The notes beneath the pieces were generated by a model. It was not told the DNA's origin. It saw only the letters and a list, made by a program, of their open reading frames with translations, and did no database searches. 64,000 nucleotides of DNA from Mimachlamys varia. Taxonomy: Eukaryota > Mollusca > Bivalvia > Pectinida > Pectinidae. A program made the translations under genes and the position numbers. Where the stretch lies: NCBI GenBank assembly GCA_947623455.1, contig OX392527.1, positions 51,566,401 through 51,630,400 of the forward strand. Direction: 5' to 3'. Positions 34,835 through 46,054 of the stretch are shown here, one piece after another; position 1 is the first letter of the stretch; each line of letters begins with the position of its first letter.

Positions 34835-37018
34835 CATGCATGTATAGCTCTGTAACACTTATACAGTGAAAAATTAACCGAGACAGAATATAAATACTTC
34901 CTTCAATTTTACCAATGCAATCCTACATGTATTTTTCTTTGGAATAATTATCATGAATATATTACTCTGCAACCAACACACACATACGATGATGATATTT
35001 GCATCCATTAAAATATTGTGCATTGATCATGATTCCCAACACACAATATATATGCTTACAGATTTAAGTAACATTTGTCACTAAATCTGCTCATGATCAT
35101 TTAAGAGCAGATATGAATACTTACTGTATACAAAAATGTTAACTTTGAAGCAAATGTCAAAATTCCAATGATATTTTGTTACATTTCAATATTGAGAAAA
35201 ATAATTCCTCCAAAAGAATTTCTGAAAAAAAAATCACATTTTTTAACTTCAGCTCTTAATGTTCAAGAAACATGAAAATACTTTTTACAATTCCAGCAAA
35301 TGAAATATTTTAATGACTGATCATTATCAAAAGGTCATGTACCTTTTAGGTGTACTGTAAATAAATATACGGTTGTACAGGTAATTCATATCAATTTGCA
35401 GGTAAATCATCTGGGCAAAATGTACTATCATCTGTACTATCAGTATATACCACAAGATAAACTTGTAAGTACAGTATTAAAACAAGCTTTGGGTGTTAGG
35501 GGATATATAAGTTTAAATTCCTAAATGAAAACCTGCGCTTGCTGATCATGATATACACTACACTACACATGCAATGTTGACATGCAACCGACATAATCGT
35601 GGGAATACCCTAAATAGATACACACATACACGTATACCTGTGCGTATATATTACCTTGTATATATATCAGGTTATTAGATATAAATAGCCCCTATAAGTT
35701 ACACCTTGTAAACAAACATGGTGCCTTATATCTATATACGAAGATTACCTGTCAATCTTTAATCAATTAAAATTTTATCATACAGGTAAATGGTATTATA
35801 TGTCTGCATGTGTAGTATTGTGTATTCCATGTATAATAATTAAAAAATAGATACTTTTATAAAAGAATTTGTGTATGACTTTATACAGATTTGAACCTTG
35901 CATGGCTCAAGCTGACATTCAGTTTTTAAATTCAATGTTTAAAGACATCTACTTTTAGCTACAGTATAGTATCGCAACTCTAGATCTGTATACATATATA
36001 CTCAGAAATTAACAAATACAGTACACATATATAATGGACTCTGTATTACATGTGTATCATGAGTACATATTAAATGTGTATAGACAAACAAACTGTATGA
36101 CATAACACAGGAACACCTTTTCAACTTTGATAATACAAAGTTAAATGTTTAAATTGAAACTTATGCTTCAAGCTAAATGTTTGAATTGATGCTTAATAAA
36201 AACCTTATGGCTAAATGGGAGTTACATGTATGTGTATTTTACAATAACATATTTGTCAGCTTTATATATTTAACAGGAAAGTATGTCATTTCTAAAGAAG
36301 TTTGATCTTTAATGGATAATATAAGTTACTACCGTAGGTCAGATCATCTGACTATAACGGTAACAATGACATTTCAAGACAACATACAATACCGTAAATA
36401 AATGAAAAAGGGGGGGGGGGGGGTAGGGAGACTTGTTTGAAATTCTGGAAAGATTATTAAATGTGCATAGATTCTAAATCTCATTGAGTAGGCCTATGCT
36501 ATGACTCATGATGTGTACTGTGCATGTACAATGTATTTTTTTAGATTTTTTTTAAAGACTTATAAATATAAATCAAATTGGTTGTTAATTTTCTTATTTT
36601 TAACGTATTTAATTTTCAGTTTGATTTAGGTATACAACCATTTTTTTCAAATTCACGACAAAATAAAAAAAATTGTCTTGGTGCATTGTTTTTTACCCAA
36701 ATTACGCACGCATCATGACCACTTGCAGCTCCAAGTAGGCCATTTCTATTTGGAAAAATGGAATTAAAATATTTAAGTAGGCCTAATACAGTTAAAACAG
36801 TTTCCATCGCCGGGACAAACTTTCTTATGGAGAATCATTTTTCTGACAGGTGCGTGTCGCTAACGACATGTGTTTATCTATATGTAGATAGCACGTGGTC
36901 TATAATTAGACTGATATGGACAGGTATGATTACGTCCGCGATCGTAACAATCTGTTTAAGAGTCTTAAACTACACAATACTAATAAATGAAACAATATTC
37001 ATAACAAAAGAAACTTAC

Positions 37019-37115
37019 TGTTTTTCGACTGTTTGCCGAGTTTGTTGAGAATCTTCTGAAGACCATGCGAATCTCGATCTTTCACTGCCTGGATAATATC
37101 GTGGTCTTTTCCCAT
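37019..37115 (-). CDS. CASKIN: CASKIN-like scaffold protein, coding exon 1
   Basis: Minus-strand ATG at 37115 in the context CGCCGAAAATGG, then 32 codons plus one base, ending at a GTAAGT donor. The product starts MGKDHDIIQAVKDRDSHGLQ and continues KILNKLGKQSKN. This matches the start of CASKIN proteins (MGKEQELVQAVKAED... in vertebrates, as I recall), the helix pair that caps the ankyrin repeats. The leftover A completes a lysine codon with exon 2 at 5209, and the joined sequence continues the family match, so the two exons support each other. CASKINs act as synaptic or axonal scaffolds. Expression and function here are inference. The upstream region is relatively rich in CpG and carries CCAAT boxes. 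Confidence 0.84.
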
Positions 37116-37640
37116 TTTCGGCGATGTTTTCCTTCCAAATTTATTTGCCTATTTCAGTAATATCCACCGATGTCTAAACACAAATTATTAAACATTTAAC
37201 CCGTTCATAAAAAAGCCATGACGTACAAACCGAAGTAGCACAGCGATCGAATGTAAACAAAACGTGGCTCTTGCTCGAAATAGCATTGACCCTGCTTAGG
37301 CGCAAATCTGTGACTCAAAGCATGACGTACGATGACTGGGAACACGCGATCTTGAGAAACAATATCACAAGTAAATTGTAAAAACAATCTAACTGTACAC
37401 AACGAATTGAATCCTGCAATTATGTGTTAATCCAATCACTATTTCACTATATCCATGCACACTTATTCAAGGGTCTGTAAATTCCGGTATGTTGATATTT
37501 GTACACACACACCTGGCTGTGTAGAGCCTCAGGAGTTATTTGCGTCTGCGTGACTGTGGCCAATCAACATTAAGATAACAGATTGGCGGCCAATAGAAAC
37601 TTCTAATACATTGTAAGAATGAATGGGCGGTCGGCTTTGA
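37116..37640 (-). promoter_or_regulatory. probable 5'UTR and promoter region of the CASKIN-like gene
   Basis: Just upstream of the exon 1 ATG. CCAAT boxes lie at 37560-37564 and in the near-palindrome ATTGGCGGCCAAT (37582-37594), a typical NF-Y arrangement. An AP-1 consensus TGACTCA lies at 37311-37317. CpG is more frequent than in the surrounding AT-rich DNA. No clear TATA box. The transcription start cannot be fixed from sequence. Confidence 0.5.
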
Positions 37641-38016
37641 TCTATAAAATTGCAATTAGTAGATCAATCGTTTACCTGGAGAAGAAGGGCAAGCAGAGGA
37701 AATAGGTTGGAGACAATATATGGACACAAACATGAAAAATCTTCCGTGGATGAAGATTAGGAAGATAATGTACCACATCCTTTTCAGGTTTATATTTTTT
37801 TTCAATCATTAAAAACTTACTTGTTCGGTATTGATTGATTGGTTGAATGGTGGATTGATTGGGTTTAAGCCTGTGAAGTCTCACGTTATCGTAATAGATC
37901 TGTATCAACATAGGGTTATGTATAAAACTTCCATCATCAACTGTTGCTGTTAAACATGCTTTTTATGCATTTCTTGTTTTGTAAGTTACTTTCTGAAAAG
38001 TACAATACTGAGTTCT

Positions 38017-38057
38017 ACCACGGACTTAGATCGATAGTGCTAATCTAAGTCCGTGGT
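38017..38057. repeat. hairpin, 15-bp arms, CCACGGACTT family
   Basis: accacggacttagat and atctaagtccgtggt are perfect inverted arms around an 11-nt loop. A second hairpin with the same arm sequence lies at 38949-38980. Confidence 0.9.
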
Positions 38058-38725
38058 TCAACTAAATTGCATATAGACTGAATAAGTGTCAGAAAATACC
38101 GACACTTTGAAAATTAAAAAAAAAATAACTTTGAAATAACCCCGCACTCAAAAATCGAATTATATATGGAAACAAATTTAAGTTGGGATTTTCACAAGGA
38201 TATTTTTAACCAGAGACGTATAAGCTTATGCCTTAACGTTATGCACATTCGTGTCTATTTCTTTCTTTAGAGATTTACGTCCTCACGTGGCCTTACGACT
38301 TTCAGTGGACGAGGAAAGATAGGAAAGAAAGTAGAAGGGATACTAAAGTATGTAGGAGGAAAGGCAAGGGGAATGGGTTGAGAGGGTGGATATAGGAGTC
38401 GTCTGGCCTACCAACCTACATAGGGGCGCTATAATTTGAAGACGACCCCTTTGCCTAAAGTTGATCTACCTAGAAATGGATGGCGGAATTTTGCCGGTCG
38501 TACCAAGATGACTTAGCGCGAATGGAAGATGACCGAGAGTGAGAAGAATCTATTCTCAGAAAAAAACCCGAAAAAACCGTCGATCCGCACCGACCTGGCC
38601 GCCCAGGGTTTCCTTTCAAATTTGGTATTATCTATGATTTTGGATGTCCGCCTAAATAGCTAATAAAGGTCTATTTCTATGAATTAAAAAAAAAATCGCT
38701 ATCCTCTGAGCCGGCGTTATCACAC

Positions 38726-38948
38726 CTACTCTTCTTCGAAATACTCAAAGGGATCTTTTTCACGAAAGATTGGACAAATCTCACACGGGCCACCATTTAT
38801 AGTCCCATCCGACGGACTGTATGTTAGTGCAAGAAGGCATGCAGGTGATGATTTATTTTTGTAGCCCATTCTCTTTTCCGTTCTTCTTCATTCGTCACAA
38901 TATATACCTTTATCACTTTACAAATGTCCACTTTCTTATAAGTCTCAA
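38726..38948 (-). pseudogene. unrecognised coding-like relic with a frame break
   Basis: On the minus strand, one frame reads VTNEEERKREWATKINHHLH (from about 38840) and stops soon after. A second frame takes over at the same place with LLALTYSPSDGTINGGPCEI and goes on to CPIFREKDPFEYFEEE before a TAG at 38726-38728. Restoring one base would join them, so this looks like a decayed protein-coding segment with a CxxC motif. I do not recognise it. It sits between the two CCACGGACTT hairpins, so it may belong to a transposon bounded by them. It could also be chance. Confidence 0.35.
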
Positions 38949-38980
38949 CCACGGACTTCGGTAGCAATCTAAGTCCGTGG
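38949..38980. repeat. hairpin, 10-bp arms, CCACGGACTT family
   Basis: CCACGGACTT and AAGTCCGTGG flank a 12-nt loop (cggtagcaatct). Related to the hairpin 0.9 kb upstream. Confidence 0.88.
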
Positions 38981-39471
38981 TCTCATCACAGCTTTCACCT
39001 TGTACCCAATGTACCTATCATCGTTCAGGCTTCTTTTGATGTTTTAAAATGCATTCGTGTACGTCCCTCGGTTTTTATACTTCTCCAAAATAGTCAGGCA
39101 CTGACACGCGACAAAATACAAGCTACGAAATTATAAACAAACAAACAAAATTGACCGCTATTGTAATGTGAAGAATGCGACGTATATCTAAACAGTTTAG
39201 TCGGCATTGCCTGTTCATACGTCCACGTACACGACGCAATGTTGTTGATGGAAGATGTCAATATCGACTGGTGACAGATTGAAATCGACATTGGTGTATG
39301 TTGCGTCAGTCAGCTGGGTAGTATATTTTGTGATTATCTGAACTGATAAAATTACGTAGAATTTCAGCAAGGAAGATTATTTCATTTGGATATCGCGGAC
39401 ATGGAAATTGATTTGGATTTAAATATCTGCTTTTATTTTGTATGCAAAATTGGTATATTTGTGGAAAATTA

Positions 39472-39712
39472 TCTATAGCTAATACACCATACGTAACAAA
39501 TACGTAACCAGATAATTATACAATGTACAGGCTCATCCCAGTTCGGCCTGATTAGTTTTACAACGTTTTTATGGAAATATTTCAGGAAACATTTAAACTA
39601 GTACAGCTGAAATTTAAAACAAAAACTAGGGTTTCAAAAATTCAAATCAAAATTTAGGATAATAAAAAATATTACAAATCAATTGTAGAATTGTAGGAAT
39701 AAGATAGCAGGG
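39472..39712 (-). repeat. dispersed repeat, inverted partner of 4102-4345
   Basis: Reads ctatagctaatacaccatac at the left and gaataagatagcaggga at the right, the reverse complement of 4102-4345 over nearly its whole length. Confidence 0.75.
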
Positions 39713-40247
39713 ATATACAAGTCAATACCCATCACTACAAATCAGGAACTTTTTCAAACACACACTCTGTCTAATTCTCATGTCCCTGTGCAACGTATAG
39801 TAAATAATTGTATCTTACATTAGTCAATTTGATCAGATACAACATAATTTTAGCTTTCAATAAAATCTGATTAAGAAAAAAAACATCATTTTGTATGCAC
39901 GGGGAAGTTTAATTAAGACACCTGACTGATGATATTTAGTGATAAACGTACCGTCACAGACACATTTTTACCTTGTGGATGACCCTCCAGACTTTCGTAA
40001 GAATACAAACCATGAATTGGAAGGACATGTCACTCATTCGTCACTGGACAGATTGTTTTCTTTTCTCTTCGATGAGAAAAATAGAACATCTTGATTGAAA
40101 ATTGTAATAATTAACCCCACCCCCACGCAGGATTACACATGGCGACATTATCAGTGAGTTGTCCACACCTCTGCTCGTTCATCTGACCGCGCATCCCCAT
40201 AGCACGTGAAATACACGCACTTCAGACGAGGTGTCCCACCAACTAAC

Positions 40248-40536
40248 CACAGGGACATGAGGATTTGTTACAGCTTGTTTTGGATCGAAACTGGTGTCTA
40301 GAGTTATTTGACACTTTTTTTGGGGGGGGGGGGGGGGGGGGGAGGTTAAGATCAATTTTCTATAAAAAAAAAAATGCCCCCTTAATGGTCATAAAGGCTT
40401 TATGACCATTTCACTTTTATGACCATTGAGGGGCATTTTTATCGAAAATTGATCTAAGCTCCCAAAAGTGTAAAATTACTCTAAACACCCTTGTTTTGGT
40501 ACAAAACTAGTTGTAACAAATTCTCAGGTCCATTTA
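40248..40536. mobile_element. hAT-like MITE with 8-bp target duplication
   Basis: The left end CACAGGGACATGAGGATTTG, then ttac, is matched in reverse complement at the right by gtaacaaattctcaggtcc. CAACTAAC flanks both ends (40240-40247 and 40537-40544), an 8-bp duplication as made by hAT transposases. Inside are a poly-G tract and a long hairpin with arms agatcaattttc...ggtcataaa, including the near-perfect 27-bp palindrome at 40384-40410. Non-coding. A shorter relative is at 43000-43121. Confidence 0.78.
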
Positions 40537-41179
40537 CAACTAACGACTCACTCGAGAGAGCCGACTTTAAAACAAGACCACACGATTTATCTCCCTTTGG
40601 TCATTTGAAATCAGTTTTTCCGAACGTAAAATGGAGAAAAAATGTTGGATTATTTAATAAATGTTGGATAATTCAACGCATCTGGATTCAACTTTCAGCA
40701 ATTTAGATCTAATAATCGATTTCCTCTGAAATGGAATATGTAAAACTTTCAATAAACTATTTCAAATGTTCAATATTTTATAATTAAATTCGAAGTAATC
40801 AATGTCTCCCGTGTATAAATTCTATGCAAATGAATTGCCATTCATGTACATTTTATGATCTGTTTTAATTGTATTTAATAATGTGATTGAACCAGAGACG
40901 CGTTGTTTTAATTGAAAGTAACCCATATAAGGATATGAGAAAAGACACGCAAATTACTATATCAAGTTGAATCAACTCCCTCATATGTTTAAAACAAGTT
41001 TCCAAACAGATAGCAAGCCCTGATGATTATCTACTGGAGTAAGAAGGTATGTAACCCAGGGATAATCCTTACAGACTCACACTGAAATTTGTTTCCAATG
41101 TGTGTTCACGGAAACCGTACCCATCCCATACCTCACAGCAGTATTCTAATAGGGGTAAAAAATATAATCTATAGAGGAT

Positions 41180-41330
41180 ATTCAATGGTTTCGCGTTAAA
41201 TTTCAAATTTATTTCACAAGTATGGCAGATTTTTTTTATATCTTCACAAGTGCGTAGCACGAGTGAAAATATTTTTAAAATCTGCCATACTTGTGAAATA
41301 TGTTTGATATTTAACGGGAAACCATTGAAT
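41180..41330. mobile_element. foldback element, about 62-bp arms
   Basis: The left arm starts attcaatggtttcgcgttaa and contains ttcacaagtatggcagattt. The right arm carries the same in reverse complement (aaatctgccatacttgtgaa, then ttaacgggaaaccattgaat). The loop is a short cttcacaagtgcgtagcacg stretch. Arms differ at a handful of positions. No coding potential. Confidence 0.85.
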
Positions 41331-42426
41331 TTTCTTTTTTATTACATTTTCGAAATTTCCAAAAGTCTGATTTCATTTTTAAAATTTGCGGTTACAACTG
41401 ATCGGGACGGAGTGCCTAAGGCTTATAGAATATTTATACGCCACAGGATGAAGTTCTATTTTTTTTTTGAAAATATAGTAAAAATACAAAAACATATTAA
41501 TAAAATTCATTGGATGTCTATATTAATTTTCAAAATACTATTAAGGTTTTTAATTTCCTTACTTATATTATTTGATTCTAGAATAACGATAAAATAGTAC
41601 GCAAATAGTGCGCAATGATATCGGACCGAAACTTATACCATCACTAATGGTGATATAAGCAGTGATGATATAAGTTTTATCAATTTGATATTTTCTGATA
41701 TTTCACTGGTAAAAATGCAATAAATAAATTTTACTTCAAATTTCTGGTCTCAAAATGAATTTGAACTTATGCGCAACGCTTAATTGCTTCGATACTTTTG
41801 AGTTTAAAGTATACGAATTAAAGGTACGTAACCGTTATATGCTCACGTCACTTTTAAAGATAAGATAAAATGTCTGTATGTCTCAGTCCCGAGTACACGA
41901 TTTGATAAATAAATTACGCAATAAAAATGTAAGGGTGGCTGAATAGGGACAATTAATTTTTTATACGTTATTATGTCGTTTGTAGAATTGTTGGCGCCCT
42001 TTCGTTTTTTTTATGAACCCCTAAAAGCGCGGAAGCGCCGGACGTATTTGTTTACTTTTTTTATATTGATATTATTGTCGTCTTTTAAAAAACAAACGCC
42101 ACTTATGAAAATATAACATGTACAATTATTTATTTTTCGCGGCGACAAAGTGATGTTTAAGAAAAATCGCTTCATCGCCACAACAAAACGGACGGTCGAA
42201 AAAGTGAAAGATGTGTCATGAAAACAAGAGGTGAAATGGAAATGATTCTAATTATGTTAAATGACAATCCGTTTATAAGTAAAACAAATAGTCGTTTCAA
42301 GATTTTGTAATTAAATATACAAATTGCAAACGATCATAAATGTTGATTTCAGTTTCAAAAAATTGCATTGTCTGTATATTGATATCTGAGTTCTTTAAAC
42401 AACAGTTTGGGTCCTTCTTGTACATT

Positions 42427-43573
42427 TTACTGAGCAACCATTCCGTGGACTCGAAGAGATGTGAGACCGTCCGTGTATAGAGGTGGTAGGAATTTTACAG
42501 AGGCTGAGGTCCTCATAATTCCCCGGGGGACGGGTAAACGGACTCTCTCTACTGACAATGTGCTGCTCCTAACGGATTCCTTGCCAGGTACAGACGGGTT
42601 ACTTCCCTTTGGCACAGTTTTTCTACGGCGACCAGCTCTGAAGCTCGGCATGTTTATTGGTTTATACGGTTCTGAAGGTGTTTCAATCTCTTGAAATATT
42701 TTCGGTGTCTTCTTTGAAAATCCAGTGCTCGGCACATTTTTTATCGGTGGTAAAGAATAATCGGATCCTTTTGTTGTTTTCTTGGATGCGATTTTCTTTC
42801 CAGTCGTTTTCTTCTTAACTTTGTCTGAAAAGATAACCACGCAAAACTATGAATAAGATGAATTCATATATTGTACATTTTTTGATGGTTTTGCATAACA
42901 TTCCGAAGGATACCTTTAATAAAATTGTAGTTCAAATATACATACTGACAATAAAAAATGCTTCCGACTTAAGATATCAGGCAGTAGTGCCGTTAAGATC
43001 ACAGGGGCCTGGGAATTGGTTACAGCTAGTTTTTAACCTTATGGTAACTTTACACTTTGGGGGGGGGGGGTTAGATCAATAATTATGAAGGCTATACGTA
43101 ACAAATGCTCATGTCCCTGTGGTTAAGAACGCTTATCTATGGTTGTCGATATATTCGTTCTCCGAGAACGTCCCTTAAACTCTATGTAATGCAAATAAAC
43201 ACAACTATTTAATACAATTTTTATTTCATTCATAAATAGGATTAGGATTAGGAATAGGATTCGGAAACAAGTTTGTTACTTATATAAATCCGTCTCCTCA
43301 TTACTACTTGTAGGTATGAGACTCACCTTTGTTGTCCAAACTGATCAGAGACACCTTTCTTGGACTGTCCGGGCGGATGTGGTCACTCCATGGCTCACTG
43401 ATCAGAGTTGGAGAGCCCGGGATCGGAGACAATACCTGGACAGATCCAGCGTTGCTGTAGTACATGGTTGTTTCGCCGATTACCATGAACCTATCCTTCA
43501 TCGTTTTCTTTAGATGGATGCCTTGGAAAGACTCCGGGTTAGGAAATAGTTGCTGGTCTTTTGTAGTAAGCAT
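42427..43573 (-). CDS. tandem-cluster gene copy 1, two exons, unknown basic protein of 214 residues
   Basis: Exon 1 is 43327-43573 (82 codons plus one base, ATG at 43573, donor GTGAGT). Exon 2 is 42427-42824 (acceptor TTTTCAG, stop TAA). The phases join exactly: 247 + 398 = 645 nt. The product begins MLTTKDQQLFPNPESF, contains MVIGETTMYYSNAG, PWSDHIRPDSPRK and LPPIKNVP, and ends LRVHGMVAQ. It is rich in Lys, Arg, Ser, Pro and Thr, with no signal peptide, membrane segment or known domain that I recognise. Compared with copies 2-4, exon 1 is close, but the first half of exon 2 (KTPKIFQEIETPSEPY in place of KTVNKSKNATTATE) and the whole intron differ, while the length is unchanged. No AATAAA follows its stop. 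The intron holds a hAT-like MITE. RKVSL is a possible basophilic kinase site. The function is unknown. Confidence 0.72.
43000..43121. mobile_element. hAT-like MITE, short copy in the intron of cluster copy 1
   Basis: Begins CACAGGGGCCTGGGAATTGG and ends aacaaatgctcatgtccctg followed by tg. The flanks gttaagat (42992-42999) and gttaagaa (43122-43129) are a 7-of-8 target duplication. Same family as 40248-40536. Absent from the introns of copies 2-4. Confidence 0.75.
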
Positions 43574-43705
43574 ATTCCGTATTGTAGTTAAAAGTAAAGT
43601 CCGATAGTAAGAGCAGTAGAAATAAGCAGTCAGTCGGTCTGAAATCTACTGTCGTAGTTATGGGACGCAAGCATTATGGGTATCAATTATGACACATTGT
43701 AATGG

Positions 43706-43730
43706 TGACGTCATAGTTATTGTGACGTCA
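43706..43730. promoter_or_regulatory. paired CRE sites upstream of cluster copy 1
   Basis: TGACGTCA occurs at 43706-43713 and again at 43723-43730. The nearer one starts 133 bp from the ATG at 43573. TGACGTCA is the palindromic consensus for CREB/CREM/ATF proteins. Confidence 0.65.
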
Positions 43731-43739
43731 TCCTTTTGT

Positions 43740-46040
43740 TAATCTGTTTGTGAAGGCCCCGCAACATAGAGTGGCGGACCCCTTATGGTGGTTCCTCGTC
43801 CGTCCGTTCAAAACACACTCGTTCCCACTCCATGTATTTCTAACCAGTTATAGTAGAGCGATGAAACTTTGCATGACTGTAAACCACTATTAAATAATAC
43901 GACCTTCATCCAAGGAGGAGAAAAAAAAAAACAATAAAATAAAATGTCTGATTGTGACTAACATGCTGGAATGAAGAGCTGACTTGTTTGTTCAAACGGA
44001 TGATCATTGAACCGTTTTCAATGTCACATGTCAAATATGTTTAAAACATCCCAATGACTATTTCTGAATGACCGCGATGCCTAGGGAGATGATATTTGGT
44101 CAGTAACATACTGAGATGAAAGTACACAAAGATCATTCAAATGAATGACCTTTAGTTATGCTGATATATCCAAGTTCATGGATCAAATATGGTTAAATGC
44201 GGTTTTTTTTTTGTTGTTTTTTACATGTAACGAAACGGACCAAGTTGATGATATTTGGCTAGTAGCATTGGTCGGGTAAAGGGATATAAAGGTTTTGTTT
44301 TTATGTTTGTAAGTTGTTTTTTTTTTGTAAAGTAACATCAAGAAGGTTTTTGTTTCCAATGAATGACTTTTGCCTATTTGTTTAGGTCAGTTGGAACAAG
44401 AATATTAAACCAAAAGATCCAGTATAACGACACATTAAAATATGCTATGAATTGTGTTCAACTTAATGTCCTTCTTTGACTTTAAATGTCAAAGTGGTCA
44501 AATGTTGAAATGTTTTGATTCAAACACGAATGTTTTGCCTGTAGTAATCCCCCGCAAAACGCCCATCCGTCTGTGCGATCAAGGGCCTTTTCCGATTAAT
44601 ATCTTACTGTTTAGATACTGTAGAAGTGGAATTTTTTGCAGTGAGGAAAAATTCGCTTATTTCGCTGATATTACATTCCCACGAATATAACCACAAGTGA
44701 TCATATTGAACACCTCTCAAACTCGACATTGTATAGTAGTATTATAGGTACACAGTGCTAAACAGCATGACTGACAGCGCGAAAAAAAGTCCACGCCGCG
44801 AACGGTTTGGAGGCTGACTTAGCGGGGAAAAACACGCGCAAAAATATCGGATTTTACAGTATCAAGTGTGAGTTGTATACCATGCAGATGAACGATTCAG
44901 GCGTATTGGACATCTTGTATAAAACAGAATCTGAAGACGGAACTGCATATACGCCGGAGTCCCTAGTAAAAATGTCGAAAAAAAAAATAATAAAGAAACA
45001 CTAATATCACTACAAACGTGTCATATATGGTGGCTAACTGGGGACTTTTTCATATTTTTTTATGCCTGTATTTCATTTTACAAAGTGCCGTTACCGCACC
45101 GTTTCGTGAAACAAAGCGGCAGTTTTCCCCCCATTTCATAAAACAAAATGGCGTCTGTAAACCTTTCACAGAAACACAAAAAAGAGTCGATAATGAAAAT
45201 GAAGCTTCGTCACAGCGACACTATGGAAAAGCGTAAAAGGAAAAGTTTTTGTAGTATGTTAGCTGTTCATATGTCATAAAATCAAGACCTTACTACACTT
45301 CAAGTATTAGCTTTCCAAAAAGCTAAGAGAGCTTCCAACAGCATTATTTATTATGAATAAAAATAGTAAATGCAGAGACCGATCTTTATGCAAATTCTTG
45401 TTTAGTTATGCTGGTCGCTTATTCTAAAGAGAAAAAAATCAGATTCGCGGGAAAAGTAGTAAACATAGAATCCTCGGCTGATTCGGTAAACCATCGGTAG
45501 AGGGCACTCGTCACATCAAATTGTTCACCCATAAAGTTTATACCCCTTCAGGTATAATAATATTAATATTTCTGTCGTGTTTAATGATCCATTTTATCTT
45601 GTATGACATGTATAACACTTCAGTTAATAAAAAAAAATAGTTAAACATTTCCCTTCGGTAGATTCCGTAACAAAACAACAGCACCACCGCACATGGAATA
45701 GTAGAATAATTCGAAATAACCTTGTAAAATACGTTCGGACCTCTCACACTTTATCATTGATACTTGTTTGCTAGTAATCCCTTGAATGGTATCATCCCGG
45801 GATGGTATCAATAAATATACATAAAAAAACATCCGGAGAAGAATGAAAATATTACTTCTAATAAAAACACTATAAAGTAAAAGACAAAACAATAACTCTT
45901 TAAAATCAGTTTGTTTTTATTTTAATATTCAAATTCGACTTGTTCAATATTTTGTTAAATTTCGGTTTCAATATGATAAATTGTCTGCGCATCGCAATAT
46001 GAATCTTTATTCATTGAAAGTCTATATCGTGTGAAAGTTG
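43740..46040. repeat. cluster spacer type I, first copy
   Basis: The spacer between copy 1 and copy 2. It matches 47277-49565 nearly end to end, with small indels: cgtccgtccgttcaaaacac, gatgatatttggtcagtaac, cccgcaaaacgcccatccgt and cacgccgcgaacggtttg occur in both in the same order. Short frames inside it are not conserved in length between the copies, so I call none of them genes. Confidence 0.85.
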
Positions 46041-46046
46041 ATGTGT

Positions 46047-46052
46047 TTTATT
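46047..46052 (-). terminator. poly(A) signal next to the stop codon, copy 2
   Basis: On the minus strand the end reads CAG TAA AG AATAAA, so AATAAA starts two bases after the stop. The same arrangement occurs at 49571-49576, 52415-52420 and 55237-55242. A second AATAAA lies about 50 nt further on in copies 2 and 3. Confidence 0.55.
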
Positions 46053-46054
46053 CT

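Larger units (their letters stand above)
5210..37018 (-). other. intron 1 of the CASKIN-like gene, about 31.8 kb, repeat-rich
   Basis: Bounded by a GTAAGT donor at 37018 and a TTTTCAG acceptor at 5210, read on the minus strand. Apart from the LINE frame at 27113-30038 I found no convincing coding sequence. It holds MITEs, palindromic repeats, minisatellites, a SINE and tRNA-like repeats, listed separately. Unlisted parts (for example 7.6-8.6, 9.3-10.1, 11.2-12.3, 18.0-19.2, 24.5-26.8, 30.1-31.0 and 34.9-37.0 kb) show only AT-rich sequence with scattered acatgta strings and short simple repeats. More complex, less AT-rich islands occur at about 12.0-12.23, 14.03-14.34, 16.54-16.72 and 25.3-25.5 kb. 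Confidence 0.75.
37641..42420. other. intergenic region between the CASKIN-like gene and the tandem cluster
   Basis: No gene supported. It holds two CCACGGACTT hairpins, a broken coding-like relic (38726-38948), a dispersed repeat (39472-39712), a hAT-like MITE (40248-40536) and a foldback (41180-41330). The remainder (about 41.4-42.4 kb) is AT-rich sequence with short ggtgatataag-type repeats and no recognisable feature. Confidence 0.55.

Noticed and set aside
36616..36807. A 63-residue minus-strand frame inside the CASKIN-like intron 1
   Set aside because: It looks slightly coding-like, but exon 1 joins exon 2 in phase without it and I recognise no domain. It has no good acceptor and donor pair at its ends.
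44454..44690. A frame of 71-78 residues repeated in both type I spacers (also at 47991-48206)
   Set aside because: The two copies share only the first part and end at different places because of single-base indels, so the frame is not conserved although the DNA is.
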